DNA from: Streptomyces prunicolor NBRC 13075
GTDB taxonomy: Bacteria; Actinomycetota; Actinomycetes; Streptomycetales; Streptomycetaceae
Length of the DNA stretch: 64,000 nucleotides
Assembly (NCBI RefSeq): GCF_000367365.1
Contig: NZ_BARF01000042.1
Coordinates: 1-64,000 of the forward strand
Reading direction: 5' to 3'
The translations under genes were made by a program, and so were the position numbers. The number at the start of each line of letters is the position of its first letter. The first letter of the stretch is position 1. Under the pieces are notes generated by a model. It did not search any database and was not told the DNA's origin. It saw only the letters and a program-made list of their open reading frames with translations. Shown here one piece after another: positions 18,101 through 25,774 of the stretch.

Positions 18101-18220
18101 GTCCACGTCTCGAACATCCTCGGCAAGCTCGGCGTCTCGGGCCGGGGAGAGGCGGCGGCCGTCGCCCACCGGCTGGAGCTGTTCCCGCCCGACCCGCTCA
18201 CCGTGCGCTCCGCGCGATGA
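15152..18220 (+). CDS. LAL-type LuxR transcriptional regulator with AAA ATPase domain
   Basis: The product is 1,022 aa from the GTG at 15152 (in-frame alternatives are ATG 15140 and GTG 14957). It is a STAND/MalT-like regulator. An N-terminal ATPase has Walker A GGEAGVGKTRLVEEF (~residues 33-47) and Walker B VIVALEDLHWAD (~150-161). A long middle region of TPR-like helical repeats (~370-900) follows. The C-terminal LuxR HTH is LTSRERDVLRLVSAGRTNRQ ... KTASVHVSNILGKLGV (~952-1010). Such proteins multimerise on ligand and ATP binding to activate promoters. I prefer 15152 because it would be a leaderless start seven nt after a promoter-like CATGCT. Target genes are unknown. Confidence 0.88.
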   Translation: METRSVSPVFVGRADELDTLNDALARAAAGEPQALLLGGEAGVGKTRLVEEFATAACRRGAVVALGGCVEIGADGLPFAPFSTALRALRRELPDALSAAAAGQEEELARLLPELAETATLQRAGRHDEEGMARLFELTARLLERVAADRTVIVALEDLHWADASTRHLLAYLFRTLRTGRLLVLATYRADDIHRRHPLRPLLAELDRLRTVRRIELGRFNRQEVGRQIAGIRAAEPDAAQVDEIFERSDGNAFFVEELAVAAHDGCRSNLTDSLRDLLLVRVESLPESAQRVARIVAEGGSTVEYRLLAAVARLSEDDLIEALRSAVGANILQAAPGDDGYRFRHSLVREAVGDDLLPGERSRLNRRYAEALEADPTLVPADQRVMRLASYWYHAHDPAKALPAVLDASVAARGRHAHSEQLRLLERAMELWDTAPEAVRASLRPVDYAEVYPPCGCDPETEPLGYLDLMAEAAVAGRLSGERERALKITKRALHLINDEEDPLRAAWFWVQRSTLIRHQARGDGWSELAAAQELVRGLPPSEVHAEVLAKVAGWSMVHVPGPDAYVAAERAVEYARMVGAREIEMDARLTLAGLMVASGDVEAGLAELVEVKERTVAEGISSVAGRSYVNLPSSLQTVGRSREAVSILETGLAFAKKFGQFDKEAWIWGNLAESLFTLGRWDEAAEAASQSERVGPSASPRGFHARLRAELALARGDVAEARRQLATAREHFGTHDVAPQHHLPLERIELQIAAAEGRFLDARAILELVLDCGFRPGTQFEAWPLLVTAAIAETRTIGVPAADPGRPKILDRIREAAKPVPSNVPVWQAHERWLRAELRHGEGRATPDDWSEAVAAFECLDRPHDLARVRHRLAEALLSDPDGGDDERDRATELLRLSAAVADHLGARPLADSVTLLAQRARLTLTKVPARRAAPTDPTDPADPVQALGLTSRERDVLRLVSAGRTNRQIAEELFISPKTASVHVSNILGKLGVSGRGEAAAVAHRLELFPPDPLTVRSAR

Positions 18221-18256
18221 GTCGTACGCTGTAGGGGACCGGCCAGGGGAGGCGCC

Positions 18257-18712
18257 GTGTTCAACATGTTCGAGGAGTTGTTCTCACCGGGCCGCAAACA
18301 CACCCAGGACGAGGCCAACCGGCTGGAGCTGACCAGGGTCGACGTCGCCGACGGAGACCCGGGGCGCGGGCCGATAGACCTGGAGTCCGGGAGGGTGGTC
18401 GTACGGTTGCGTGGCGGGGAGGCGGACGGTGAGTCCGACGCGGACGGTGAGTTCGACGCGGATGCCGAGTCCGACGCCGACACCGACGTTCAGTCCGACG
18501 CCGAGTCCCACTCCGACGTTGAGTCCGACGCCGACGTAGACGCTGAGCCCGATGCCGATGCCGATGCCGATGCCGACGCCGGTGCCGAGTTCGACATCGA
18601 CGCCGATGTTGAGTCCGGCTCCGATCCTGTGTCCGACGTCGACCCCGGCTCCGCTCCGTCGCCTGGGCCTACGTCACCTGAAGCTCCAGAATCCGGTCGT
18701 CCCCCGACTTAG
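18257..18712 (+). CDS. DUF6191-like protein with acidic Asp/Ala/Glu/Ser repeat tail
   Basis: The 151-residue protein has a conserved N-terminal half (FNMFEELFSPGRKHTQDEAN ... LTRVDVADGDPGRGPIDL) that I recognise as a small Streptomyces family, likely DUF6191. From about residue 53 it becomes low-complexity Asp-Ala, Glu-Ser, Asp-Ala repeats, then Pro-rich at the end. The GTG start at 18257 follows GGGGAGGCGCC. Its last 44 nt overlap the convergent sugar-dehydrogenase gene, suggesting the tail has expanded or drifted. Function is unknown. Confidence 0.65.
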   Translation: MFNMFEELFSPGRKHTQDEANRLELTRVDVADGDPGRGPIDLESGRVVVRLRGGEADGESDADGEFDADAESDADTDVQSDAESHSDVESDADVDAEPDADADADADAGAEFDIDADVESGSDPVSDVDPGSAPSPGPTSPEAPESGRPPT

Positions 18713-19838
18713 GCGTGCCCCGGCCGTCCGTGTTGCTGGTCACGAGCCACAGCTTGTCGTCGCCGGCCGACACCACCGTGCGCAGCCGGCCGTACTCGCC
18801 GGTGAGGAAGGCCTGTGGGGCGGCGGACGCCTTCGTGCCGTCCAGCGGGATGCGCCACAGACGCTGGCCCTTGAGCCCCGCCATCCATATGGAGCCCTCG
18901 GCGTAGGCGATGCCGCTGGGGGAGGCGTCGTCCGTGTGCCACTGGGTGATCGGGCTGTGGTACTTCGGGTTGTCGGTCTTGCCCTCGGCGTTCGGCCAGC
19001 CGTAGTCGTCGCCGGGCTTGATCGTGTTCAGCTCGTCCCAGGTGTCCTGGCCGAACTCCGAGGCGAACAGCCGCTGCTTGGAGTCCCAGGCGAGGCCCTG
19101 CACATTGCGGTGGCCGTAGGTGTACACCGGTGAGTTCGGGAACGGGTTGCCCGGCGCCGGGTCGCCCTCCGGGGTCAGCCGCAGGATCTTGCCCCCGAGG
19201 GATTTCTTGTCCTGGGCCAGGCCTCGCTGACCGCTCTCGCCGGTGCCCGCGTAGAGCATGCCGTCGGGGCCGAAGGCGATGCGGCCGCCGTTGTGGATGT
19301 AGCCCTTGGGGATGCCCTTGAAGATCGTGTCGGGGGCGCCCAGCTGCTCACCGGCCGGCTTCTTCTCGTCGTACAGCATGCGGACGATGCGGTTGTCCGA
19401 GGCCGAGGTGAAGTACGCGTAGATCATGTGGTCCGAGGCGTAGTCGGGGGAGAGCGCGATGCCGAGGAGGCCGCCCTCGCCGGCCGGGGAGACCCCGGAC
19501 ACCGTGCCCAACTCGGTCTTCTTGCCGGTCTTCTCGTCGATCCGGGTGATCGTGCCGTCGTCACGCGAGGACACGAGCAGGTTCCCTTCGGGCAGCGGGG
19601 CGAGGCCCCACGGGGTCTTCAGGCCCTCGGTGACCGTACGCAGCACCTTCACGGTGCCCTTGGCGGGCGGGGTCTGCTCGGCGGCCTGCGCGGAGGGCGA
19701 GGATCCGGTCGCCGTACCGGAACTGCCGGACGACGTGCTGTGGACACCGTCCGGGAGACCTTCCCCGCCGGAGGAGCAGCCTGCCGCCAGCAGGAGTGCG
19801 GTCACGGCCAGGGTGGCCGACACGACTCGACGTTGCAC
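18669..19838 (-). CDS. PQQ-type glucose/sorbosone dehydrogenase-family lipoprotein
   Basis: The 389-residue protein starts with a lipoprotein signal (TLAVTALLLAAGCSSG, lipobox LAAGC, acylated Cys ~21) and a Ser/Gly/Thr linker, so it is anchored outside the membrane. A six-bladed propeller follows, with family segments TPWGLAPLPEGNLLVSSRDD, GEGGLLGIALSPDY, IHNGGRIAFGPDGMLYAGTG and YTYGHRNVQGLAWD. Members oxidise aldose sugars with PQQ, though many actinobacterial ones are uncharacterised. It is convergent with, and overlaps, the acidic-tail gene. Confidence 0.88.
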   Translation of the reverse strand: MQRRVVSATLAVTALLLAAGCSSGGEGLPDGVHSTSSGSSGTATGSSPSAQAAEQTPPAKGTVKVLRTVTEGLKTPWGLAPLPEGNLLVSSRDDGTITRIDEKTGKKTELGTVSGVSPAGEGGLLGIALSPDYASDHMIYAYFTSASDNRIVRMLYDEKKPAGEQLGAPDTIFKGIPKGYIHNGGRIAFGPDGMLYAGTGESGQRGLAQDKKSLGGKILRLTPEGDPAPGNPFPNSPVYTYGHRNVQGLAWDSKQRLFASEFGQDTWDELNTIKPGDDYGWPNAEGKTDNPKYHSPITQWHTDDASPSGIAYAEGSIWMAGLKGQRLWRIPLDGTKASAAPQAFLTGEYGRLRTVVSAGDDKLWLVTSNTDGRGTPKSGDDRILELQVT

Positions 19839-20017
19839 GATCAGGTCCCTTCGACGGGCGGGTACTCACCAATGGATACGGCGAGCTCTTACAGCGGGCT
19901 CACGGCCGTCCCCCGCGGCTGGTTCTACTTTTCATACACCGCTCACCCCGCCCGAGTTCCCGATCACCGCGCACCGACGCACGATCGAGCCGTTCCCTTC
20001 GGGCGACCGAGCCGACG

Positions 20018-20040
20018 GCCGGTACCGGAACCGGTACGGC
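20018..20040. terminator. Short hairpin after the aldo/keto reductase gene
   Basis: GTACCGG (20022-20028), loop AA, CCGGTAC (20031-20037), extended by GCC/GGC pairs with a one-base bulge. It lies just past the 3' end of the minus-strand aldo/keto reductase. The rest of 19839-20074 shows no gene. Confidence 0.45.
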
Positions 20041-20074
20041 GGCCGGCCTCATCACCGGGCAACCACCACGGCGG

Positions 20075-21073
20075 TCAGTCCCAAGACCCCAGCGCCGCAG
20101 GCAACTCCGCCACCTCGCTGAGATCCTCCGCCGTCAACCGCACCCCCGCCGCCCCCGCGTTCTCCCTGACCCACCGCTCCTGCTTGGCCCCCGGTACCGC
20201 CACCACATGCGCCCCCTGCGTCAGCACCCACGCCAGAGCCACCTGGGCCGGGGTCACCTCCGGGCCGTGGCGGCGGGCCACGCGGCGCAGGCCGGCGATG
20301 ATCGGCTGGTTCGCGGCGGTCATCTCGGCGGTGAAGCGGGGGTGGCGGGCGCGTAGGTCGTCCGGTTCGAAGCCCTCGCCCGGGGTCAGGGTGCCGGTCA
20401 GGAAGCCGTTGCCCAGGGGCATCGCCGCGAGGAAGCCGACGCCGCGGGCCGCGCACCAGGGCAATAGTGCGTCCAGGGCCTCCGGGGACCACACCGACAA
20501 CTCGGCCTGTACCGCTGTGACCGGGAACACCTGTTGTACGCGCTGGAGTTGGCGGATCGTTCCGTCATGGAGGCGTGCACCGGGGCGGCGGGCGGCGCGG
20601 GCGCCTACCGCGCACATGCCCAACGCCCGTACTTTTCCGGCCTGTACGAGGTCCGCCATCGCACCCCATGTCTCCTCGATGGGGACCTCGGGGTCGGCGC
20701 GGTGCAGTTGGTAGAGGTCGATGACGTCCGTCTGGAGGCGGCGCAGTGAGGCGTCGCACGCGCGTTTCACGTAGCCGGGGCGGCCGTTGGCCACGATGTG
20801 CTGTTCGCCGACCAGCAGGCCGACCTTGGTCGACACGAACGCGTCCGCGCGCCGCTCCTTCAACACCCGCCCCAACAACAGCTCGTTGGTGAACGGGCCG
20901 TACATGTCGGCGGTGTCCAGAAGCGTCACGCCCAGATCGAGCGCCCGGTGCACGGCCCTGACCGACTCCTCGCCCCGGCGCCGCGACCCGCTGTACGCCC
21001 AATTCATGGGCATGCAGCCGAGTCCGACGGCCCCCATCGCGAGCGCCCCCGCACCGATCGTCCTGCGCTCCAC
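20075..21073 (-). CDS. Aldo/keto reductase
   Basis: I place the start at the GTG at 21073, since GGAGAGGGAGGG lies upstream; the frame remains open to 21217. The 332-residue TIM barrel has the full tetrad: Asp and Tyr in LLDTADMYGP (~57-66), Lys in AFVSTKVGLLVG (~90) and His in DLYQLHRADP (~131). Members reduce carbonyls with NADPH. It is divergent from the 2-hydroxyacid dehydrogenase across 76 nt. Substrate unknown. Confidence 0.88.
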   Translation of the reverse strand: MERRTIGAGALAMGAVGLGCMPMNWAYSGSRRRGEESVRAVHRALDLGVTLLDTADMYGPFTNELLLGRVLKERRADAFVSTKVGLLVGEQHIVANGRPGYVKRACDASLRRLQTDVIDLYQLHRADPEVPIEETWGAMADLVQAGKVRALGMCAVGARAARRPGARLHDGTIRQLQRVQQVFPVTAVQAELSVWSPEALDALLPWCAARGVGFLAAMPLGNGFLTGTLTPGEGFEPDDLRARHPRFTAEMTAANQPIIAGLRRVARRHGPEVTPAQVALAWVLTQGAHVVAVPGAKQERWVRENAGAAGVRLTAEDLSEVAELPAALGSWD

Positions 21074-21149
21074 GTGCTCGTGACCCTCCCTCTCCTGGCC
21101 CACAAACCTAACCTCTGCACGCGCGCGTGCCTGACATAGCCTCCTGACC

Positions 21150-22103
21150 ATGACGACCATTGACGTGTGGCTGCCCATTCCGCCGGAGGAGATCGAAGGG
21201 CTCCCCGACGGGCCCAACTACCTTTTCTGGGACGGGGGTGAGGACTTTCCCGCGGACCCGGGCGCCTGTGCCTTCTATGCCGTGCCGTACATGAAGAGCA
21301 GCGAGGTCGGCCTGCGGCCGCTGCCGGAGATGGGCTCCGTGCAGGTCGTACAGACGCTGTCGGCCGGCATCGACCATGTGCAGCCGGGGCTCAAGTACCT
21401 GCGCCCCGGTGTGCAGTTGTGCAACGCACGCGGGGTGCACGAGGCGAGCACCGGTGAGTTGACCCTGGCCCTCGTTCTCGCCTCGCTGCGTGGGATCCCC
21501 GACTTCGTGCGGGCGCAGGACAAGGGGGAGTGGGGCGGCGGATTCCACCCCGCGCTCGCCGACCGGTCCGTTCTCATCGTCGGCTACGGCTCCATCGGTT
21601 CCGCCATCGAGGACCGGCTCACTCCCTTCGAGCTCGCGCGGGTGGCGCGGGTGGCGCGCTCCGCGCGTACCACCGCGCGCGGGCCGGTGCATCCGCTCGC
21701 CGAACTGCCCGCCCTGCTCCCGGAAGCGGACGTCGTCATCGTCTCCACGCCCCTGAACGAGACGACCCGGCACCTGGTCGACGCCGAGTTCCTGGCCCGG
21801 ATGAAGGACGGGGCGCTGCTGGTCAACGTGGCCCGCGGCCCCGTGGTCGACACCAAGGCGCTGCTCGCGGAGCTCGAAAGCGGCCGTATCACCGCCGCGT
21901 TGGACGTCACCGACCCCGAACCGCTGCCCCAGGGGCACCCGTTGTGGCACGCGCCCGGCGTGCTGATCAGTCCCCATGTCGGCGGGCCCACCTCGGCGTT
22001 CCTGCCGCGGGCGAAGCGTCTGGTTGTCGACCAGTTGGGACGATTCGTGAACCGGCAGCCGCTGCGCAACGTGATCCTTACGACAGGCGAAACGGGGAAC
22101 TAG
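21150..22103 (+). CDS. D-isomer-specific 2-hydroxyacid dehydrogenase
   Basis: The 317-residue protein has a Rossmann motif VGYGSIGSAIEDRL (~149-162) and catalytic Arg in LLVNVARGPVVD (~229), Glu in DVTDPEPLPQGHPLW (~258) and His in LISPHVGGPTSAF (~276). It interconverts a 2-hydroxy acid and a 2-keto acid with NAD(P). It belongs to the short type without an ACT domain, closer to glyoxylate/hydroxypyruvate reductases than to SerA. The ATG follows CATAGCC by several nt, suggesting a short leader. Confidence 0.9.
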   Translation: MTTIDVWLPIPPEEIEGLPDGPNYLFWDGGEDFPADPGACAFYAVPYMKSSEVGLRPLPEMGSVQVVQTLSAGIDHVQPGLKYLRPGVQLCNARGVHEASTGELTLALVLASLRGIPDFVRAQDKGEWGGGFHPALADRSVLIVGYGSIGSAIEDRLTPFELARVARVARSARTTARGPVHPLAELPALLPEADVVIVSTPLNETTRHLVDAEFLARMKDGALLVNVARGPVVDTKALLAELESGRITAALDVTDPEPLPQGHPLWHAPGVLISPHVGGPTSAFLPRAKRLVVDQLGRFVNRQPLRNVILTTGETGN

Positions 22104-22307
22104 CCACAACAGGGCGGTAATCCGCTTTCGGCACCCTCCGCAACCTTTCGGAAGCGGGGTGTGTACGTATCCCTGCTGGTCGTCACGGAGCGTAGAGGGA
22201 CTATGTCCCTGAGTGACGAGTCTGGTGTATCGTCCCGGCAGGGGCTGCGCCGCGCACCGTTCGGCGCCGGGGTTGGACATTTCAGACTGTGAGGGGGGCG
22301 ACGGGCG

Positions 22308-22562
22308 ATGCACGGCCTATGGACGAGCGATCCGACGCGGCGGGGCCGCCGGCGGCGACCCTGGCGCACCGCCGCGCGCAGCCGCGGCCAGCACGCCAAT
22401 CACGCCGACCACTGCGGGCACGGCGGTCATGGCGGCCGCGGCGGGCAGCACGGCAACCACAGTCATCACCACCGCAGGCTCAACAGCCGCCGCAGGCACG
22501 CTCATCCAGCGCACCGGGGCCCGCGGGACCCGGGAGCGACGCGGACCGGGAGGGCACGGTGA
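22308..22562 (+). CDS. Possible His/Arg-rich upstream ORF coupled to the GGDEF gene
   Basis: An 84-codon frame starts at ATG 22308 just after GAGGGGGGCGACGGG. Its TGA overlaps by four bases (GTGA) the GTG at 22559 that I choose for the c-di-GMP protein. The middle is strikingly His/Gly-rich (HANHADHCGHGGHG, then HGNHSHHHRR), with one Cys, like a metal-binding segment. By my hand count its GC3 (about 85%) exceeds that of the two other forward frames (about 72% and 77%). Similarity to any family is unknown. A second short frame with a GAGGGACT site lies just upstream (22203-22292, 29 codons). Confidence 0.4.
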   Translation: MHGLWTSDPTRRGRRRRPWRTAARSRGQHANHADHCGHGGHGGRGGQHGNHSHHHRRLNSRRRHAHPAHRGPRDPGATRTGRAR

Positions 22563-25537
22563 GTTCGCCACCGTCTCCGACGACCACCCTCAACGGGGCG
22601 CTCCGGGACCGGACTTCGCCGGGAGCGCGGCAGCCACGACCGCCGGGAACGAGCGGCGTGTCGAGCCTGGTCCAGCAACTCGTCCTGGCCCTGGTGTGCG
22701 CGGGATACGCCGTCGGTTCCGCGCTCGACTGGGGGTCCGCCCAACTCGCCCTGATCATGGGCGACTTCGGGCTCAGCGCGGCAGCCGGTACCGCCGCCGT
22801 CTCGTGCTTCCTCTACGCGCGAAGCCGCCGTATCCGCTTTCGACCCGCCTGGCTGCTGTTCTCGCTCTCCTCGGCGATGGCGGCACTGGGCAACGGGGTC
22901 TGGGGGTGGTACGAGGTCGTGCTGGAGCGACAGGTGCCCAGCCCCAGTTTCGCCGATCTGTTCTTCCTGTGCTTCGCGCCGCCCGCCATCGTCGGGCTCC
23001 TCGTCCTCGCCAAAAGGCCTGTCACCAAGGCCGGTTGGGTCTGTCTGGCACTGGACGCCTGGCTGATCGGGGGCTCGCTGCTCACGCTGTCCTGGAGCCT
23101 CGCGCTGGCCCAGGCCGCCAAGTTCGACGGGCCGAGCGTGGCCCACACCGCGCTGTCGCTGGCGTACCCGCTGCTCGACATCGCGCTGGTCAGCATGGTG
23201 CTCGCGCTGCACTTCCGGCGCTCCTCGGTCAACCGCACCGCGGTGAACACCGCGATCGGCGCACTCGCCCTGACGGTGATGTGCGACGCCCTGTTCACCT
23301 CGCCGCTGCTCCACAACAACTACCACTCGGGCCAGTTGCTCGACGCGGGCTGGTTCGCCGGCTCGCTGCTCCTGGCGTACGCCCCCTGGGCCGCGCCCCG
23401 GCACACCCAGCCCGAGGACGACCGGCACACGCGCGTGGTGCACGAGCACCGGCCCGGACGGCGCACCGGCATCCAGCACCAGGCCGCCGCGCCGGGCGCC
23501 GATCAAGGACGGTATCCGGCCACCCGGCCCATCGCGGGTTCGCTGGCCGCGCTCACCCCGTATCTCGCCGCCGCCGTCTGCACGTTGGGGATTCTCTACA
23601 ACGTGCTCAACGGCCGCAGCCCCGACCGCGTGGTGCTCATCACCGCGGGCTGCGTGGTCCTCGCCCTCGTCGTGCGCCAGGGCATCATGCTGCTCGACAA
23701 CATCACCCTCACCCAGGAGTTGGCCCAGAAGGAGAACCACTTCCGCTCCCTGGTGCAGGGCTCCAGCGACGTCATCATGATCGCCGCCCCGAACGGCATC
23801 CTGCGCTACGTCTCCCCGGCCGCCGCCGGTGTCTACGGCAAGGCCGCGGAGGAACTGGTCGGGACCGAACTGGCCTCGCTGATCCACCCCGAGGACCTCG
23901 GCTGTGTGGTGCACGAGGTGCGCCGTTTCCTCACCGCCAGCCCCTACGAGGAGTCCACCACCCGCATCGAATGCCGCTTCCGCTCCGGCGACGACGGCTG
24001 GCTGAACGTCGAGTCGACGGTCAACCGCCACCACGGCGGCCTCATCTTCAACAGCCGGGATGTCACCGAACGAGTGCGCCTCCAGGCGCAGTTGCAGCAC
24101 AACGCCGAGCACGACCCGCTCACCGACCTGCCCAACCGCGCGCTGTTCACCAAACGCGTCCAGCAGGCCCTCTCCGGCCGCCGCTCCACCGACCGCGGCA
24201 CGGCCGTCCTCTTCATCGACCTCGACGGCTTCAAGGCCGTCAACGACACCATCGGCCACCAGGCCGGCGACGAACTCCTCATCCAGGCCGCCCGCAGGCT
24301 CGACGGCGCCGTCCGGCACGGCGACACCGCCTCCCGGCTCGGCGGCGACGAGTTCGCGGCCCTGATCGTCGGCGACGGCACCCGGGACCGCGCCGCCCGT
24401 GAGCGGCACATCATGGAGCTCGCCGACCGCCTGCGCGTCACCCTGTCCCAGCCGTACCTCATCGACGGCAACGATGTCCGCGTCGCCGCCTCCATCGGCG
24501 TCGCCTTCGCCGAACCGGGTCTGGGCGCGGGGGAGTTGCTGCGCAACGCGGACCTCGCGATGTACCGCGCCAAGGGCGCCGGCAAGGGCCGCGTCGAGCT
24601 GTACGCCCCGCAGATGCAGCAGGACGTCGTACGGAAGGCGGAGCTGGCCACGCGGCTGCGGGCCGCGCTGCACGACGGGGAGTTCGCGCTGCTGCACCAG
24701 CCCGTGGTGTCGCTGGTGGACGGCCGGATCGCGTCGGTGTCCACGCAGGCGCGCTGGCGGTCGTCGCAAGGAGTGCTGTTCACGCCGGCCGAGTTCCTGC
24801 GGGTGGCCGAGGACAGCGACAAGACCGCCGAGCTGGGGCGCTGGATGCTCGAGGAGGCCGTGGAACAGGCCGCCGAGCGCACCGCGACCGGGCTCGCCGT
24901 GTCCGTCGCCGTACGGATAAGTGCCCGGCGGCTGCTGGACAAGTCGATGCCGCTCGGTTCCATCGAGGCGCTGCTGACCCGGCACGGGCTGCCGTCCGGT
25001 GCGCTGCTGATCGAGCTGTCCGACACCGACCCGCGGGTCTCCCTGGACGAGCTGGAGCGCCGTCTGACCGCGCTGCGGAGGCTCGGCGTCCGGATCGCCC
25101 TCGACGGCTTCGGGAGCGGCTACGCGGCCATCACGGCGCTCCGGCGGCTGCCCGTCGACGTACTGAAACTGGACCGCAGCCTGGTCGAGGGCGTCGTCGA
25201 GTCCGCGCGGCTGCACAAGATCACCAGCGGGCTGCTGCGGATCGCCTGCGATCTCGGGCTGCAGTCCGTGGCCGACGGGGTCGATCTGCCGGAACAGGTG
25301 GTCGCCCTGCGCGCGATGGGCTGCACGCACGGGCAGGGCATGGCCTTCTCCGCGCCGCTGGACGAGTACCGGCTGCGCAGGGCCCTCGCGCGCGGCCACT
25401 ATCCGGTGCCGCACGGCCCGGCCGAGCCCGCGTTCGCGGGGGGCGCCCTGGGGGTGTACACCAGTGGTGTGCCCGCGGTTTTCGGTGCCGGAACGGCCCT
25501 CCGTTCACATAATGAGACTCCCGTCCCACCCACTTGA
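22559..25537 (+). CDS. Membrane PAS-GGDEF-EAL protein, probable diguanylate cyclase
   Basis: I choose the GTG at 22559 (992 aa), which follows GGACCGGGAGGG; the frame is open to a GTG at 22289. About nine or ten membrane helices (residues ~40-375) precede a PAS domain (~385-505), a GGDEF domain (~515-680) and an EAL-like domain (~695-935). GGDEF is intact (RLGGDEFAAL, ~595), with an RxxD inhibitory site five residues before it (RHGD). The EAL domain looks inactive: the signature reads STQARW instead of EALLRW, DDFGTGY reads DGFGSGY, and AEGVE reads ADGVD. I expect c-di-GMP synthesis with feedback control. By position it corresponds to S. coelicolor SCO5511. Confidence 0.85.
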   Translation: MSSPPSPTTTLNGALRDRTSPGARQPRPPGTSGVSSLVQQLVLALVCAGYAVGSALDWGSAQLALIMGDFGLSAAAGTAAVSCFLYARSRRIRFRPAWLLFSLSSAMAALGNGVWGWYEVVLERQVPSPSFADLFFLCFAPPAIVGLLVLAKRPVTKAGWVCLALDAWLIGGSLLTLSWSLALAQAAKFDGPSVAHTALSLAYPLLDIALVSMVLALHFRRSSVNRTAVNTAIGALALTVMCDALFTSPLLHNNYHSGQLLDAGWFAGSLLLAYAPWAAPRHTQPEDDRHTRVVHEHRPGRRTGIQHQAAAPGADQGRYPATRPIAGSLAALTPYLAAAVCTLGILYNVLNGRSPDRVVLITAGCVVLALVVRQGIMLLDNITLTQELAQKENHFRSLVQGSSDVIMIAAPNGILRYVSPAAAGVYGKAAEELVGTELASLIHPEDLGCVVHEVRRFLTASPYEESTTRIECRFRSGDDGWLNVESTVNRHHGGLIFNSRDVTERVRLQAQLQHNAEHDPLTDLPNRALFTKRVQQALSGRRSTDRGTAVLFIDLDGFKAVNDTIGHQAGDELLIQAARRLDGAVRHGDTASRLGGDEFAALIVGDGTRDRAARERHIMELADRLRVTLSQPYLIDGNDVRVAASIGVAFAEPGLGAGELLRNADLAMYRAKGAGKGRVELYAPQMQQDVVRKAELATRLRAALHDGEFALLHQPVVSLVDGRIASVSTQARWRSSQGVLFTPAEFLRVAEDSDKTAELGRWMLEEAVEQAAERTATGLAVSVAVRISARRLLDKSMPLGSIEALLTRHGLPSGALLIELSDTDPRVSLDELERRLTALRRLGVRIALDGFGSGYAAITALRRLPVDVLKLDRSLVEGVVESARLHKITSGLLRIACDLGLQSVADGVDLPEQVVALRAMGCTHGQGMAFSAPLDEYRLRRALARGHYPVPHGPAEPAFAGGALGVYTSGVPAVFGAGTALRSHNETPVPPT

Positions 25538-25570
25538 CAGTGGATGCGTGCCGGGGGGAGGGTCAATGCC

Positions 25571-25612
25571 ATGCGCACCCGAATTCTCGTACTTGGAAAG
25601 CGCGTCGGCTGA
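25571..25612 (+). CDS. ilv leader peptide (MRTRILVLGKRVG)
   Basis: A 13-residue ORF starts at ATG 25571, 9 nt after a GGGGGGAGGG ribosome site. It holds the run Ile-Leu-Val-Leu and a further Val, the three end products of the ilv/leu pathway. It sits 163 nt before ilvB and 55 nt before a terminator with a T-tract, the layout of ribosome-mediated attenuation. When charged branched-chain tRNAs are scarce, stalling should let transcription through. I recall leader peptides of this kind for Streptomyces ilvBNC. Confidence 0.75.
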   Translation: MRTRILVLGKRVG

Positions 25613-25649
25613 CGCTGGTGACCTCCGGACGGACCCGGAACTCCCAGCG
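25613..25649 (+). promoter_or_regulatory. Leader stem-loop between ilv peptide and attenuator
   Basis: CGCTGG (25613-25618) pairs with CCAGCG (25644-25649), and inside it TCCGG (25624-25628) pairs with CCGGA (25635-25639). It begins right after the leader-peptide stop, where a pause or competing hairpin would be expected. Its exact role is inferred. Confidence 0.5.
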
Positions 25650-25666
25650 ACCGCACCCGGCGCGCT

Positions 25667-25700
25667 CCCCTCGCTTGCCTCACGGCACGAGGGGTTTTTT
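25667..25700 (+). terminator. ilvBNC attenuator terminator
   Basis: CCCCTCG (25667-25673) pairs with CGAGGGG (25688-25694), with an inner TGCC/GGCA pairing, followed by six T (25695-25700). A U-run is unusual in this GC-rich genome, which marks it as a real intrinsic terminator ahead of ilvB. Confidence 0.85.
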
Positions 25701-25774
25701 GTTGCACAGGAACCAGTCGTGCAGCAGCAGAACCCCGCACAAACCTCGCAAAAACCCTCAGCATCGAGAAGAGA

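Noticed and set aside
18420..18660. Short direct repeats considered as a CRISPR array
   Set aside because: Units are 6-12 nt, in-frame Asp/Ala/Glu/Ser codons without spacers; they are a coding low-complexity tail.
22502..25414. 970-codon minus-strand frame opposite the GGDEF/EAL gene
   Set aside because: The translation is Gly/Asp/Arg-biased with no domain, and the plus strand encodes clear PAS, GGDEF and EAL domains.
25534..25562. TTGACA at 25534 as the ilvB promoter -35
   Set aside because: No acceptable -10 lies 16-18 nt downstream; that position is the GGGGGAG ribosome site of the leader peptide.
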